Shown in pieces: positions 19,335 to 27,458 of a stretch of DNA of 64,000 nucleotides. The notes below the pieces were generated by a model. It did not search any database. It saw only the letters and a list, made by a program, of their open reading frames with translations, and was not told the DNA's origin. Within the stretch, counting starts at the first letter, position 1. The number at the start of each line of letters is the position of its first letter. The position numbers and the translations under genes are program-made. Source of the DNA: Herbiconiux aconitum (GTDB taxonomy: Bacteria > Actinomycetota > Actinomycetes > Actinomycetales > Microbacteriaceae); the NCBI RefSeq assembly GCF_024979235.1, contig NZ_JANLCM010000001.1:1860001-1924000 (forward strand), in the 5' to 3' direction.

Positions 19335-21221
19335 ATGTCAGAAACGCCCAGCTCGACGGCTGCGCCCGCTGCCGGAACGGTGGCGGTGCTGTCGCGCCTC
19401 CGCCCCTACGTACAGGCAGCTTTGCCGCGCATTTACGGAGCGATGGCGGTGTCCCTCACCGCGAGCGTGGTGGCCTTGGCCATCCCTCAGGTGCTGCAGT
19501 GGATGGTCGACGGCCCGCTCGCCGATGGAGACGCGAACCAGATCTGGCTCGCCGCCGGCATCGTGCTCGCCCTCGGAGTCATCGAGGCCGTGCTGATCGG
19601 TGCGCGCCGGGCGCTGGTGCTCACGCCCGGAACGCACGTCGAAGCGCGGATGCGCAACTCGCTCTACGCGCAACTGCAAGATCTTCCGGTGTCGTTCCAC
19701 GACCGCTGGCCCAGTGGGCAGTTGCTCTCGCGCGCGGTCAGCGACCTCAACCTCATCCGACGCTGGTTGTCGTTCGGCCTCGTGCTGCTCGTCGTGAACG
19801 TGCTGACCCTGATCGGCGGGGTGATCATCCTGATCAGCCTGAACTGGGTGCTCGGACTCATCTTCGCGGCCGCGGCCGTGCCGGTCATCGCCTACAGCTT
19901 CGCCTTCGAACGCAAATACTCGGATGTCGCGCGCCGCAGCCAAGACCAGGCCGGCGACCTCGCCACCAGCGTCGAGGAGTCGGTGCACGGCATCCGCGTG
20001 CTCAAGGCCTTCGGTCGAAGCCGCTACGCCTTGAAGCGTTTCGAGTCGCAGGCCGAAGAGCTGCGCGGCACCGAGATCGAGAAGGCCAAGGCCATCGCCG
20101 GCATCTGGCTCTACCTCACCCTCATCCCCGACCTCGCGTTCGGCGTGTGTCTCGTCGTGGGCGTGTGGTTGGCGTCGACCGGAGCCTCCTCGGTGGGCGA
20201 GCTCGTGGCGTTCTTCGCCACCGGTACCGTGCTGCTGTTCCCGATCTGGTCGATGGGCTACTTCCTCGCCATGACACTCGACGCGAAGACGGCGACCTTA
20301 CGCTTCTTCGAGGTGATGGATTCGGTCAACGCGATCGAAGACCCGGCCGTTCCCGCCACCGTCGCCGACCCGCGGGGCGAGCTCCGCTTCGAGGAGGTGC
20401 ATTTCCGTTACCAGGATGCGCCGGAGTCGTTCCCCGACCTGATCGACGGCGTGACGCTCACCATCCAGCCCGGCGAGACGATGGCTCTCGTGGGCCTCAC
20501 CGGTTCGGGCAAGTCGACACTCACGGCACTCACCACCCGGCTCTACGACGTCACCGGGGGATCGGTGAAGGTCGACGGTGTCGACGTGCGCGACCTGAGC
20601 CGCGACGAACTGCGCACCCGGATCGCGATGGCGTTCGAGGAAGCGACCCTGTTCAGCCAGACGGTGCGCGAGAACGTGCTGCTCGGCCGGCCGGATGCGT
20701 CAGAAGAGGAGTTGCGCGAGGCCCTCGAGATCGCGCAGGCCACCTTCGTCGACGACCTCCCGCTGGGGCTCGACACGAAGGTGGGCGAGGAGGGCCTCAG
20801 CCTCTCCGGCGGGCAACGGCAGCGCCTCGCGCTCGCCCGCGCGATCGCGGCTCGACCGAGCATCCTGGTGCTCGACGACCCGCTGTCGGCGCTCGACGTC
20901 GATACGGAGGCGTTGGTCGAAGCGGCGCTTCGGCGCGTGCTCGCCACCACCACCGCCTTGATCGTGGCCCATCGCCCCTCGACCGTGGCGCTCGCCGACC
21001 GCGTCGCCCTGCTCGAGAACGGGCGGGTCACCGCGGTCGGCACCCACTCAGAACTGCTGGCCACGAGCCCGCATTACCGATTCGTCATCTCGAGCTTCGA
21101 CGCCGACGAACGCGCCGAGGTGCGGGAGGCCGAGGAGCGGGCCGCGCAGCACGACGCCGAGGTTCACGCCGAGGTGCTCGAGGGCGAAGGCAGCATCACT
21201 ACGAAGGAGGTGGCATCGTGA
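19335..21221 (+). CDS. ABC exporter half (TMD-NBD), degenerate ATP site
   Basis: A 628-residue half-transporter: six-helix exporter domain to about residue 320, then an ATPase domain with Walker [10 protein letters not shown], signature LSGGQRQR and Walker [12 protein letters not shown], where Asp replaces the catalytic Glu. This is the non-catalytic site of heterodimeric exporters such as TM287/288 or BmrCD; the next gene has the complete site. Such pairs extrude drugs or lipophilic metabolites. ATG 19335 follows GAGAG and starts a typical N-terminus; 18 codons open upstream belong to the leader. Its stop overlaps the next start (GTGA). A charged 40-residue tail follows the ATPase domain. 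Confidence 0.9.
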   Translation: MSETPSSTAAPAAGTVAVLSRLRPYVQAALPRIYGAMAVSLTASVVALAIPQVLQWMVDGPLADGDANQIWLAAGIVLALGVIEAVLIGARRALVLTPGTHVEARMRNSLYAQLQDLPVSFHDRWPSGQLLSRAVSDLNLIRRWLSFGLVLLVVNVLTLIGGVIILISLNWVLGLIFAAAAVPVIAYSFAFERKYSDVARRSQDQAGDLATSVEESVHGIRVLKAFGRSRYALKRFESQAEELRGTEIEKAKAIAGIWLYLTLIPDLAFGVCLVVGVWLASTGASSVGELVAFFATGTVLLFPIWSMGYFLAMTLDAKTATLRFFEVMDSVNAIEDPAVPATVADPRGELRFEEVHFRYQDAPESFPDLIDGVTLTIQPGETMALVGLTGSGKSTLTALTTRLYDVTGGSVKVDGVDVRDLSRDELRTRIAMAFEEATLFSQTVRENVLLGRPDASEEELREALEIAQATFVDDLPLGLDTKVGEEGLSLSGGQRQRLALARAIAARPSILVLDDPLSALDVDTEALVEAALRRVLATTTALIVAHRPSTVALADRVALLENGRVTAVGTHSELLATSPHYRFVISSFDADERAEVREAEERAAQHDAEVHAEVLEGEGSITTKEVAS

Positions 21222-23026
21222 CATCCGTTCTCGGAGTCGAGGGTGAGGAGCGCGACGACTTCACGCGAGTCGAGAGCCGCCAGATCCGTCAACGCTCGCT
21301 GCGCCTGCTCGGCTCGCTCGTGCGCCCGATGCGAGCGCGTCTCGCGCTCAGCATCATCGTGGTGGTCATCAGCACCATCTCGCAGGTGGCCGGCCCGTCG
21401 ATCATCGCCTACGGCATCGACACCGGCCTGCCCGCACTGCTCGATCAGGATTGGATGCCGGTGGCACTCGCCGGCGTGGCCTACCTGCTCGCCGGCGTGG
21501 TGGGCGCCGTGCTGATCGCCTGGTTCACCGTGCTCTCGGCGCGCATCAGCCAGGCCATCCTGCTCGACCTGCGCAAGCGCGTCTTCCTGCACACGCAGAA
21601 GCTCAGCCTCGAATTCCACGAGAGCTACACCTCGGGGCGCATCATCTCCCGCCAGACCAGCGATCTCGACGCCATCCGCGAGCTCCTCGACTCGGGCATC
21701 AACCAGCTCGTGCAAGGTGTGCTCTACATGGCGTTCACCGCGGTCGCGCTGTTCCTGCTCGACGTCGAGTCGGGGTTCATCCTGCTCGCAGCACTCGTGC
21801 CACTGTTGATCCTCACCCGCTGGTTCCAGCTGCGGTCGCAACGGATGTTCCGGCGCACGCGTGTCGCCTCCGCGCGGCTGATCGTGCACTTCGTGGAGAC
21901 CATGACGGGCATCCGCGCGGTCAAGGCCTTCCGCAAAGAGAAGCGCAACGAGGTGGAGTTCGGCGGTCTCGTGGAGGACTACCGCGAATCCAACGCGCGC
22001 GTGATCAAGCTCTTCGGCATCTACGACCCCGGTCTGGTGCTGATCGGCAACGTCGCTGTGGCCGTGGTGCTGCTCATCGGCGGCTTCCGAGTGGTCGACG
22101 GCGGAATGGAGATCGGTGTGCTGCTGGCCGCCGTGCTCTACACCCGCCGGTTCTTCGATCCGATGGAAGACATGGCCATGTTCTACAACAGCTACCAGAG
22201 CGCCACCGCTGCTCTCGAGAAGATCTCGGGCGTGCTCGAGGAGACGCCGAGTGTGGCCGATCCGGAGCGGCCGGTCGACCTGTGGGAGTCGACCGGAGCG
22301 GTCACGTTCGACGACGTGGAATTCGGCTACACGGCCGATCGGCCCATCCTGCCCCCCTTCGATCTGGTGATCCCAGCGGGTCAGACGGTCGCGCTGGTCG
22401 GTTCGACGGGCGCCGGCAAATCCACCCTCGCGAAACTCATCTCACGGTTCTATGACCCGACCGCCGGGCGGGTGACGCTCGACGGCATCGATCTGCGCGA
22501 CCTGCATCCGAAAGACCTGCGGCGCGCGATCGTGATGGTGACGCAGGAGGCCTACCTGTTCTCGGGAACGGTGGCCGACAACATCGCCATCGGCAAACCC
22601 GAGGCGAGTCGCGACGAGATCATCGCGGCGGCGCGCGCGGTGGGGGCCGACGACTTCATCCGCGGGCTCCCGAACGGCTACGAGACCGACGTGAACAAAC
22701 GCGGCGGTCGGGTGTCGGCCGGCCAGCGGCAGCTGATTTCGTTCGCGCGGGCGTTCTTGGCGAACCCCACCGTGCTCATCCTCGACGAGGCGACCGCGTC
22801 ACTCGACATTCCGAGCGAGCGGCTCGTTCAGGAGGCGTTGCAGACACTGCTCGCCGACCGTACCGCCGTGATCATCGCCCACCGTCTCTCGACGGTCTCG
22901 ATCGCCGACCGGGTGCTCGTGATGGAGAAGGGGCGCATCGTCGAAGACGGAACGCCCGAGGAACTGATCGGCGGCACCGGCCGGTTCGCGCAGTTGCACG
23001 CCTCCTGGCGCGAGTCGCTCGTCTGA
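21218..23026 (+). CDS. ABC exporter half (TMD-NBD), catalytic partner
   Basis: A 602-residue half-transporter forming the heterodimer with the preceding gene product. The exporter domain spans about residues 40-330; the ATPase domain has Walker [10 protein letters not shown], signature [14 protein letters not shown] and Walker [13 protein letters not shown] with the catalytic Glu intact, and the H-loop AHRLSTV. The GTG start overlaps the previous TGA and has a strong AAGGAGG 7 nt upstream. Substrate is unknown. The gene upstream of the pair encodes the membrane-fused DDAH-like protein, but a separate promoter lies between. Confidence 0.92.
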   Translation: MTSVLGVEGEERDDFTRVESRQIRQRSLRLLGSLVRPMRARLALSIIVVVISTISQVAGPSIIAYGIDTGLPALLDQDWMPVALAGVAYLLAGVVGAVLIAWFTVLSARISQAILLDLRKRVFLHTQKLSLEFHESYTSGRIISRQTSDLDAIRELLDSGINQLVQGVLYMAFTAVALFLLDVESGFILLAALVPLLILTRWFQLRSQRMFRRTRVASARLIVHFVETMTGIRAVKAFRKEKRNEVEFGGLVEDYRESNARVIKLFGIYDPGLVLIGNVAVAVVLLIGGFRVVDGGMEIGVLLAAVLYTRRFFDPMEDMAMFYNSYQSATAALEKISGVLEETPSVADPERPVDLWESTGAVTFDDVEFGYTADRPILPPFDLVIPAGQTVALVGSTGAGKSTLAKLISRFYDPTAGRVTLDGIDLRDLHPKDLRRAIVMVTQEAYLFSGTVADNIAIGKPEASRDEIIAAARAVGADDFIRGLPNGYETDVNKRGGRVSAGQRQLISFARAFLANPTVLILDEATASLDIPSERLVQEALQTLLADRTAVIIAHRLSTVSIADRVLVMEKGRIVEDGTPEELIGGTGRFAQLHASWRESLV

Positions 23027-23056
23027 GCGTCTCGCTCAGTCGGCGGGCCGGTCGGC

Positions 23057-23467
23057 TCAGGGCTTCCAGGCGAAGTACTGCGAGCCGTACATGAACGAGA
23101 TGTGCCAGCCGTCTTGGCAGGTGAGCGCCGACGTGTCGAGCGCCTGCGGCCACCAGGTGTCGTCGAGCGGCGGCGTGTTGCCGGCGATCGAGGCGTCGCA
23201 CGGACCGCCGATCGGCTCGGGTGCCGGGTCGCCGAACTGCATGATGGCCTGACCGGTCTCGGAGTTCTCTTTGATGCGGATCATCTGCGCGTCGGCAGGA
23301 ACCCATGAGGGGATCGAGATCGTGGCACTCGCTGCCTGGGCATCGGCGATCGTGGGGTAGAGCTGGGTTTCGATCGGCGGGGTGATGGCGTTCGCCAACG
23401 TGCAACCGGACAGCGTTGCGACGAGTCCCGCCGCCGCCAATCCGGCGAGAAGCGCGCGTCTTTTCAT
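23057..23467 (-). CDS. predicted lipoprotein, function unknown
   Basis: A 136-residue protein with a short basic N-terminus (MKRR), a hydrophobic signal segment and the lipobox L-S-G-C (Cys at residue 22), so it should be lipidated and held on the outer face of the membrane. The mature part has two further Cys residues (in GGPCDAS and ALTCQDGWH), which may form a disulfide, and ends GSQYFAWKP. No family recognised. The ATG overlaps the stop of the upstream alkyltransferase-like gene (ATGA), placing it third in a three-gene coupled operon. Confidence 0.75.
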   Translation of the reverse strand: MKRRALLAGLAAAGLVATLSGCTLANAITPPIETQLYPTIADAQAASATISIPSWVPADAQMIRIKENSETGQAIMQFGDPAPEPIGGPCDASIAGNTPPLDDTWWPQALDTSALTCQDGWHISFMYGSQYFAWKP

Positions 23468-23844
23468 CGGCTGTGGGTGTTCCTCTCCTGCTGGGCATCC
23501 GGGTGCAACGGCTGCCACCGAGCTACAGCGTACTCGACTGCATAGCCCGGTTCCCGCGAGATCGCTCGGAGCGGTGTGCCTTCGGCATCATAGTGCTCGC
23601 GCGCCTGCGTCTCGTGACCGGCCGGCGGAAGCCCTCCGGAACGCACCACGCGCCACCACGGATGCGCATGACCGTACCTCCGCATCACGCTGCCGACCGC
23701 CCGTGCGGCCCGGGTTCCGGCGAGGGCGGCGACGTCGCCGTAGCTCAGCACCTGGCCGGGTGGGATCGAGTCGACGATGTCGAGCACCTCGTCGACGAAC
23801 GAGGGCGCGGTGCCCCCGGATGGCTCAGGAGGCCCAGCGATCAC
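23464..23844 (-). CDS. alkyltransferase-like (ATL) DNA-binding protein, MGMT family
   Basis: A 126-residue MGMT-like winged-helix protein. The region FVDEVLDIVDSIPPGQVLSYG and GTRAARAVGSVMRRY matches the DNA-binding part of O6-alkylguanine transferases, but the active-site P-C-H-R-V is replaced by P-W-W-R-V, with Trp at the nucleophile Cys. Such ATL proteins bind O6-alkylguanine without repairing it and recruit nucleotide excision repair. The GTG start overlaps the upstream GNAT stop (GTGA) and its own stop overlaps the lipoprotein start. The upstream residues of the core are short, so the protein lacks the N-terminal MGMT domain entirely. Confidence 0.85.
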   Translation of the reverse strand: MIAGPPEPSGGTAPSFVDEVLDIVDSIPPGQVLSYGDVAALAGTRAARAVGSVMRRYGHAHPWWRVVRSGGLPPAGHETQAREHYDAEGTPLRAISREPGYAVEYAVARWQPLHPDAQQERNTHSR

Positions 23845-24293
23845 AGATCCAGAGCGGCAATGGTCTCGCCGTAGGGCGTTTCACCGATCGGCGCGAAGCC
23901 GAGCTTCTCGAAGAAGGCCGCGGGGCCGGCCTCGCCCTGCTCGAAGATGACCGTGACGCGGTCGAATCCGCGCGAGCGCGCCTCATCGGCCAAGGCCAGC
24001 ACGGCATACCGCCCCACACCGTGGCCCTGTGCGGTGGCCGCGACGTTGATGCGCCAGATGCAGCCTCGGAATTCGACCTCCGGCGCATCCGGATCGAAGT
24101 TGCCCATGATGAAGCCGACGACCTCGTCGTCTTCGAGCACCACCCGCGGCCAGGCCGTCATGGGGTTCACGTACGCCTCGGCGATGGAGTGCGAGACCGG
24201 AGCCACGAACTGCTCCTGGCCAGGCTTCAGCGAGAGCGTGTTCGCCGCCACGATGTTCGATGCCGACAGCTCTTCGAGCCTCAGTTCACTCAT
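23841..24293 (-). CDS. GNAT family N-acetyltransferase
   Basis: A 150-residue acetyltransferase with the spermine/spermidine-type layout: an N-terminal helix followed by VVGFIMG, then the acetyl-CoA motif A region V-A-A-T-A-Q-G-H-G-V-G-R-Y and the C-terminal FFEKLGFAPIGE. It transfers acetyl from acetyl-CoA to an amine; the substrate is not predictable, though the closest pattern is PaiA/BltD. First gene of the operon with the ATL and lipoprotein genes. A TAGCCT box ends 6 nt before the ATG, indicating a leaderless transcript. Confidence 0.85.
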   Translation of the reverse strand: MSELRLEELSASNIVAANTLSLKPGQEQFVAPVSHSIAEAYVNPMTAWPRVVLEDDEVVGFIMGNFDPDAPEVEFRGCIWRINVAATAQGHGVGRYAVLALADEARSRGFDRVTVIFEQGEAGPAAFFEKLGFAPIGETPYGETIAALDL

Positions 24294-24299
24294 GGACTC

Positions 24300-24305
24300 A
24301 GGCTA
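24300..24305 (-). promoter_or_regulatory. -10 box TAGCCT, leaderless start of the GNAT operon
   Basis: On the minus strand TAGCCT is followed by exactly 6 nt and the ATG at 24293. Confidence 0.55.
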
Positions 24306-24364
24306 ACGTCTGCGATCGGGCCGCGCCAGCGGAGCGACCCCCCACCCGTTCGCTCTGCGGAAAC

Positions 24365-24386
24365 TATCTCGATGTCGAGATATCTC
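24365..24386 (+). promoter_or_regulatory. candidate operator upstream of icd
   Basis: TATCTCGA and TCGAGATA form a perfect 8-bp inverted repeat with a 2-nt centre (24365-24382), and GAGATATCTC (24377-24386) is a second, overlapping perfect palindrome. They lie where the -35 box would be relative to TAAACT, as expected for a repressor site. The regulator is not identified. Confidence 0.6.
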
Positions 24387-24396
24387 CCGAAACGGG

Positions 24397-24402
24397 TAAA
24401 CT
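24397..24402 (+). promoter_or_regulatory. -10 box TAAACT of icd
   Basis: TAAACT with the weak TGTCGA (24373-24378) 18 nt upstream as -35. Transcription from about 24409 leaves a 33-nt leader containing the GAGGAG ribosome binding site at 24431. Confidence 0.5.
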
Positions 24403-24441
24403 GACAGACGGCCCATTTCCGGCGGCTGTAGAGGAGCTGAA

Positions 24442-25659
24442 TTGCAGAAGATCAAGGTTGAAGGCACGGTCGTCGAACTCGACGGCGACGAGATGACTCG
24501 TATCATCTGGCAGGCCATCAAGGACACGCTGATCCACCCCTACCTCGATGTGAACCTCGAGTACTACGACCTCGGCATCGAACACCGCGACGCGACCGAC
24601 GACCAGGTCACGATCGACGCGGCCCACGCCATCCAGAAGCATGGCGTCGGCGTCAAGTGCGCCACCATCACGCCCGACGAGGCGCGTGTGGAGGAGTTCG
24701 GCCTGAAGAAGATGTGGAAGTCGCCGAACGGCACCATCCGCAACATCCTCGGCGGCGTCATCTTCCGCGAGCCCATCATCATCTCGAACATCCCGCGTCT
24801 CGTGCCCGGCTGGAACAAGCCGATCATCATCGGCCGTCACGCGTTCGGCGATCAGTACCGTGCCACCGACTTCGTGTTCAAGGGCAAGGGCAAGCTGACC
24901 GTCGAGTTCACCCCCGAAGACGGCTCCGAGCCGCTGAAGTTCGACGTCTACGACGCTCCGGATGACGGCATCGCCCAGGTGCAGTACAACCAGGACGCCT
25001 CGATCCGCGACTTCGCACGTGCTTCGCTCAACTACGGCCTGAGCCGCAACTACCCGGTGTACCTGTCGACCAAGAACACGATCCTGAAGGCCTACGACGG
25101 CCGTTTCAAAGACATCTTCCAGGAGATATTCGAGACCGAGTTCAAGGAGCGGTTCGACGCTGCCGGCCTCACCTACGAGCACCGGCTGATCGACGACATG
25201 GTGGCCTCCGCCATGAAGTGGGAGGGCGGCTACGTCTGGGCCTGCAAGAACTACGACGGCGACGTGCAGTCGGACACCGTGGCCCAGGGCTTCGGCTCGC
25301 TCGGCCTCATGACGAGCGTGCTGTCTACGCCGGACGGCAAGGTCGTGGAGGCGGAGGCCGCGCACGGCACCGTCACCCGCCACTACCGCCAGCACCAGGC
25401 CGGCAAGCCCACGTCGACCAACCCGATCGCCTCGATCTACGCCTGGACCCGTGGCCTCGCCCACCGCGGCAAGCTCGACGGAAACCAGGAGCTGATCGAC
25501 TTCTCGCTCACTCTCGAAGACGTCGTGATCAAGACGGTCGAGTCGGGCAAGATGACGAAAGACCTGGCGCTGCTCGTGAGCCCCGACCAGCCCTACCAGA
25601 CCACCGAGAAATTCCTCGCGACGCTGGATGAGAACCTCAAGGCGCGCATGTCCGCCTAG
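24442..25659 (+). CDS. icd: NADP-dependent isocitrate dehydrogenase (dimeric type)
   Basis: Oxidises isocitrate to 2-oxoglutarate and CO2, producing NADPH, in the TCA cycle. At 405 residues it belongs to the homodimeric, eukaryote-like subfamily, not the 740-residue monomeric form found in Corynebacterium. Family motifs: [25 protein letters not shown], the metal-binding [11 protein letters not shown] (Asp), and [12 protein letters not shown], which holds the NADP-selecting residues. TTG start with GAGGAG 5 nt upstream; a TTG start may keep translation moderate. A double palindrome overlaps its promoter and a hairpin terminates it before the convergent nagA. Confidence 0.95.
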   Translation: MQKIKVEGTVVELDGDEMTRIIWQAIKDTLIHPYLDVNLEYYDLGIEHRDATDDQVTIDAAHAIQKHGVGVKCATITPDEARVEEFGLKKMWKSPNGTIRNILGGVIFREPIIISNIPRLVPGWNKPIIIGRHAFGDQYRATDFVFKGKGKLTVEFTPEDGSEPLKFDVYDAPDDGIAQVQYNQDASIRDFARASLNYGLSRNYPVYLSTKNTILKAYDGRFKDIFQEIFETEFKERFDAAGLTYEHRLIDDMVASAMKWEGGYVWACKNYDGDVQSDTVAQGFGSLGLMTSVLSTPDGKVVEAEAAHGTVTRHYRQHQAGKPTSTNPIASIYAWTRGLAHRGKLDGNQELIDFSLTLEDVVIKTVESGKMTKDLALLVSPDQPYQTTEKFLATLDENLKARMSA

Positions 25660-25670
25660 GCTCCCGCCGC

Positions 25671-25714
25671 ACGACGAGGCCCCCCACCGCTCAGCGGTCG
25701 GGGGCCTTCGTCGT
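25671..25714 (+). terminator. bidirectional hairpin between icd and nagA
   Basis: ACGACGA-GGCCCCC...ACCGC (25671-25690) pairs with GCGGT..GGGGGCC-TTCGTCGT (25694-25714) around a 3-nt loop, with one bulge and one mismatch: about 19 bp. It separates two convergent genes. Confidence 0.7.
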
Positions 25715-25726
25715 CACGCCCGCCTG

Positions 25727-25805
25727 CGAAACGACGGAGCTTTGACCGGGGAGCGGGCGCGGCATCCGTCGATCCCGACATTCGGCGCCGGAATCCGTCG
25801 TTTCG
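25727..25805 (+). repeat. inverted repeat with 12-bp arms
   Basis: CGAAACGACGGA (25727-25738) is perfectly repeated in inverse at 25794-25805, with 55 nt between. It lies in the 200-nt convergent gap beside the terminator. It resembles dispersed intergenic palindromes but no second copy is in the window. Confidence 0.5.
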
Positions 25806-25857
25806 TCGGCTGTGGGGTGGCGTGGGGTGGGTGGAGCGAGCTGTGGAGGCGGCGGGG

Positions 25858-27003
25858 TCAGAGACGGCGGCCGGCTGCCATGACGGAGTGCACCGTCCAG
25901 TCGGCGTCGAGCAGCACAGCATCGGCCGCATAGCCGGGCCGCAGGTAGCCGAGCTCGTGATCGCGGCGGATGGCGCGCGCCGGATTCGCAGTGAGCGCCC
26001 CGACGGCCAGCACCGGATCGATCGCCGACGACCCGACGGCCCAGCGCAACGCCGCGTCTTGGGTGAGTGTCGACCCGGCGATCGTCGCCGTTCCGGAGAG
26101 CATCGCGCGCCCGTCGGCGACGCTCACGTTCAGAGTGCCGAGGCGGTAGTGGCCGTCGACGGAGCCGGCCGCGGCCATCGCATCCGTGATCATCACGATG
26201 CGCTGGGGGGCGATCAAGAAGGCCATCTTCACGACATCCGGATGCACGTGGAAGCCGTCGACGATGAGTTCGAGCCCCACGCGCGGGTCGTCGAACGCGC
26301 CGACCACCGGTCCGGGCTCACGGTGCCGGATGCCGGGCATCGCATTGAACGCGTGCGTGAGGAGGGTGGCGCCCCGCGCGAACGCCTCCTTGGTGAGCTC
26401 GAGGTCGGCATCCGTGTGGCCGACCGCGACGACGACGCCGGCTGCGACGAACGCGTCGATGGCCTCGAGCGAACCGGGCAGCTCGGGGGCGATGGTGATC
26501 TGCACCAGGTGCCCACGGCCGCGAGCGATCATCAGGGCGACCTCGTCGGGAGTGGGGGAGTGCAGGAAGTCGGGGTTGTGCGCGCCGCGATGGTTGCGGG
26601 CGAGGAACGGGCCCTCCAGGTGGGCGCCCAGGATGAGCGGATCGGTGTCGGCCAGACTCGCCACCGTCTCGAGACCGACGAGGAGCGACGGCACCGGATT
26701 CGCGACGAGGGAGATGACCGAGCGGGTGGTGCCGTGCTTGCGGTGCATGGCGAGCGCAGCTCGGATGGACTCCGTGCCGTCGTCGAAGGAGTGACCGCCG
26801 CCGCCGTGGGAGTGGATGTCGATGAAACCCGGGGTCAGCCAGAAGCCGTTCGCGTCGACGGTCTCGGTCTCGGCCGAGAGCCGTGAACGCCAGCCGTCAC
26901 CGGTTCCGGTGGCCAGGATGCGGTCGCCCGCCGTGAGAAACCAGAAGTCGTCGATCAGGCCGTCGGCATCGACCTTGCGGCCGCCGTGCACGAGAACGCT
27001 CAC
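25858..27003 (-). CDS. nagA: N-acetylglucosamine-6-phosphate deacetylase
   Basis: Converts GlcNAc-6-P to GlcN-6-P and acetate. The 381-residue amidohydrolase has PGFIDIHSHGGGG (metal-binding H-x-H), GAHLEGPFL (catalytic-site Glu), VAVGHTDAD, THAFNAMPG and VMITDAM (catalytic Asp), the full NagA set. The GTG start at 27003 overlaps the stop of the upstream DUF2568 gene (GTGA). It is divergent from the ROK regulator and ABC transporter genes with which it shares function; it would also process GlcNAc-6-P made by MurQ at 40106. Confidence 0.94.
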   Translation of the reverse strand: MSVLVHGGRKVDADGLIDDFWFLTAGDRILATGTGDGWRSRLSAETETVDANGFWLTPGFIDIHSHGGGGHSFDDGTESIRAALAMHRKHGTTRSVISLVANPVPSLLVGLETVASLADTDPLILGAHLEGPFLARNHRGAHNPDFLHSPTPDEVALMIARGRGHLVQITIAPELPGSLEAIDAFVAAGVVVAVGHTDADLELTKEAFARGATLLTHAFNAMPGIRHREPGPVVGAFDDPRVGLELIVDGFHVHPDVVKMAFLIAPQRIVMITDAMAAAGSVDGHYRLGTLNVSVADGRAMLSGTATIAGSTLTQDAALRWAVGSSAIDPVLAVGALTANPARAIRRDHELGYLRPGYAADAVLLDADWTVHSVMAAGRRL

Positions 27004-27353
27004 CGGAACTCCTTGCGGCCCGCGATGACACCCGAGATGGCGGCGAGCACGCCGAAGACCACGGCGATGACGGGCTGGTCGAGCATCAACCAGGCCAGCG
27101 CTGCCGAGCCCATGATGACGATCTCCACGAGCGCCTTGCCGAAGGCATCGATGTGGATGACGGCCCTGGGGGAGCGGAAGAGAGCCCACACGACGATCGC
27201 GAACAACGGGGTCGCGACGCCGAACGCGATGTTCCACGGGAACGGCCAGGCCACGAAACCCCAGAAGCCGAAGGTGAAGAATGCGAACAGCTCGAGCAGG
27301 AAACGGACGAAATCATTGACGCCGAGTCGGCTGTCGGGGGGTTCTTCAGGCAC
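27000..27353 (-). CDS. YrdB family protein (DUF2568)
   Basis: A 117-residue membrane protein with four hydrophobic segments and the family pattern of F-x-x-E-L-x-A-F-x-x-x-G-x-W-G at the N-terminal helix. Function unknown. It is the first gene of a two-gene unit with nagA, overlapping it by 4 nt, which ties this orphan family to amino-sugar use here. GTG 27353 has no ribosome binding site but a TACCAT box ending 6 nt upstream; a rarer reading from further upstream is not needed. Confidence 0.75.
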   Translation of the reverse strand: MPEEPPDSRLGVNDFVRFLLELFAFFTFGFWGFVAWPFPWNIAFGVATPLFAIVVWALFRSPRAVIHIDAFGKALVEIVIMGSAALAWLMLDQPVIAVVFGVLAAISGVIAGRKEFR

Positions 27354-27359
27354 CCGCCC

Positions 27360-27365
27360 ATGGTA
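27360..27365 (-). promoter_or_regulatory. -10 box TACCAT, leaderless start of DUF2568-nagA
   Basis: On the minus strand TACCAT is followed by exactly 6 nt and the GTG at 27353. Confidence 0.5.
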
Positions 27366-27432
27366 CTAGCCACGAAATGTTTCGAGTTTGTAAAGATCGC
27401 TATCAAATTCAGGATCGCCTCTTGTGGCCGCG

Positions 27433-27457
27433 TTTGTTCGTAAGCTTTACTAACAAA
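27433..27457 (+). promoter_or_regulatory. ROK-type operator
   Basis: TTTGTTCGTAA (27433-27443), a GCT spacer and TTACTAACAAA (27447-27457) form an 11-bp inverted repeat with one mismatch, ending just before the regulator ATG. The GTTnGTAA/TTACnAAC core is like sites of NagC/XylR-type ROK repressors. A weaker related stretch, TTTGTAAAG with TATCAAATT, lies at about 27388-27411 and could serve the divergent DUF2568-nagA promoter. Confidence 0.65.
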
Positions 27458-27458
27458 C

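Noticed and set aside
19246..19596. 117-codon frame starting in the ABC exporter leader as a protein gene
   Set aside because: After about 20 codons it overlaps the exporter gene out of frame and is Arg/Ser-rich; only its first codons are considered, as a possible leader peptide.
19277..21217. Fusion of the two ABC exporter halves into one long protein in the frame of the second
   Set aside because: The N-terminal part of that frame is antisense-like Arg-rich sequence; the second half starts at GTG 21218 behind AAGGAGG.
23841..24293. Polyamine specificity of the GNAT protein
   Set aside because: The family is clear but nothing in the sequence fixes the acceptor, so no specific substrate or symbol is given.
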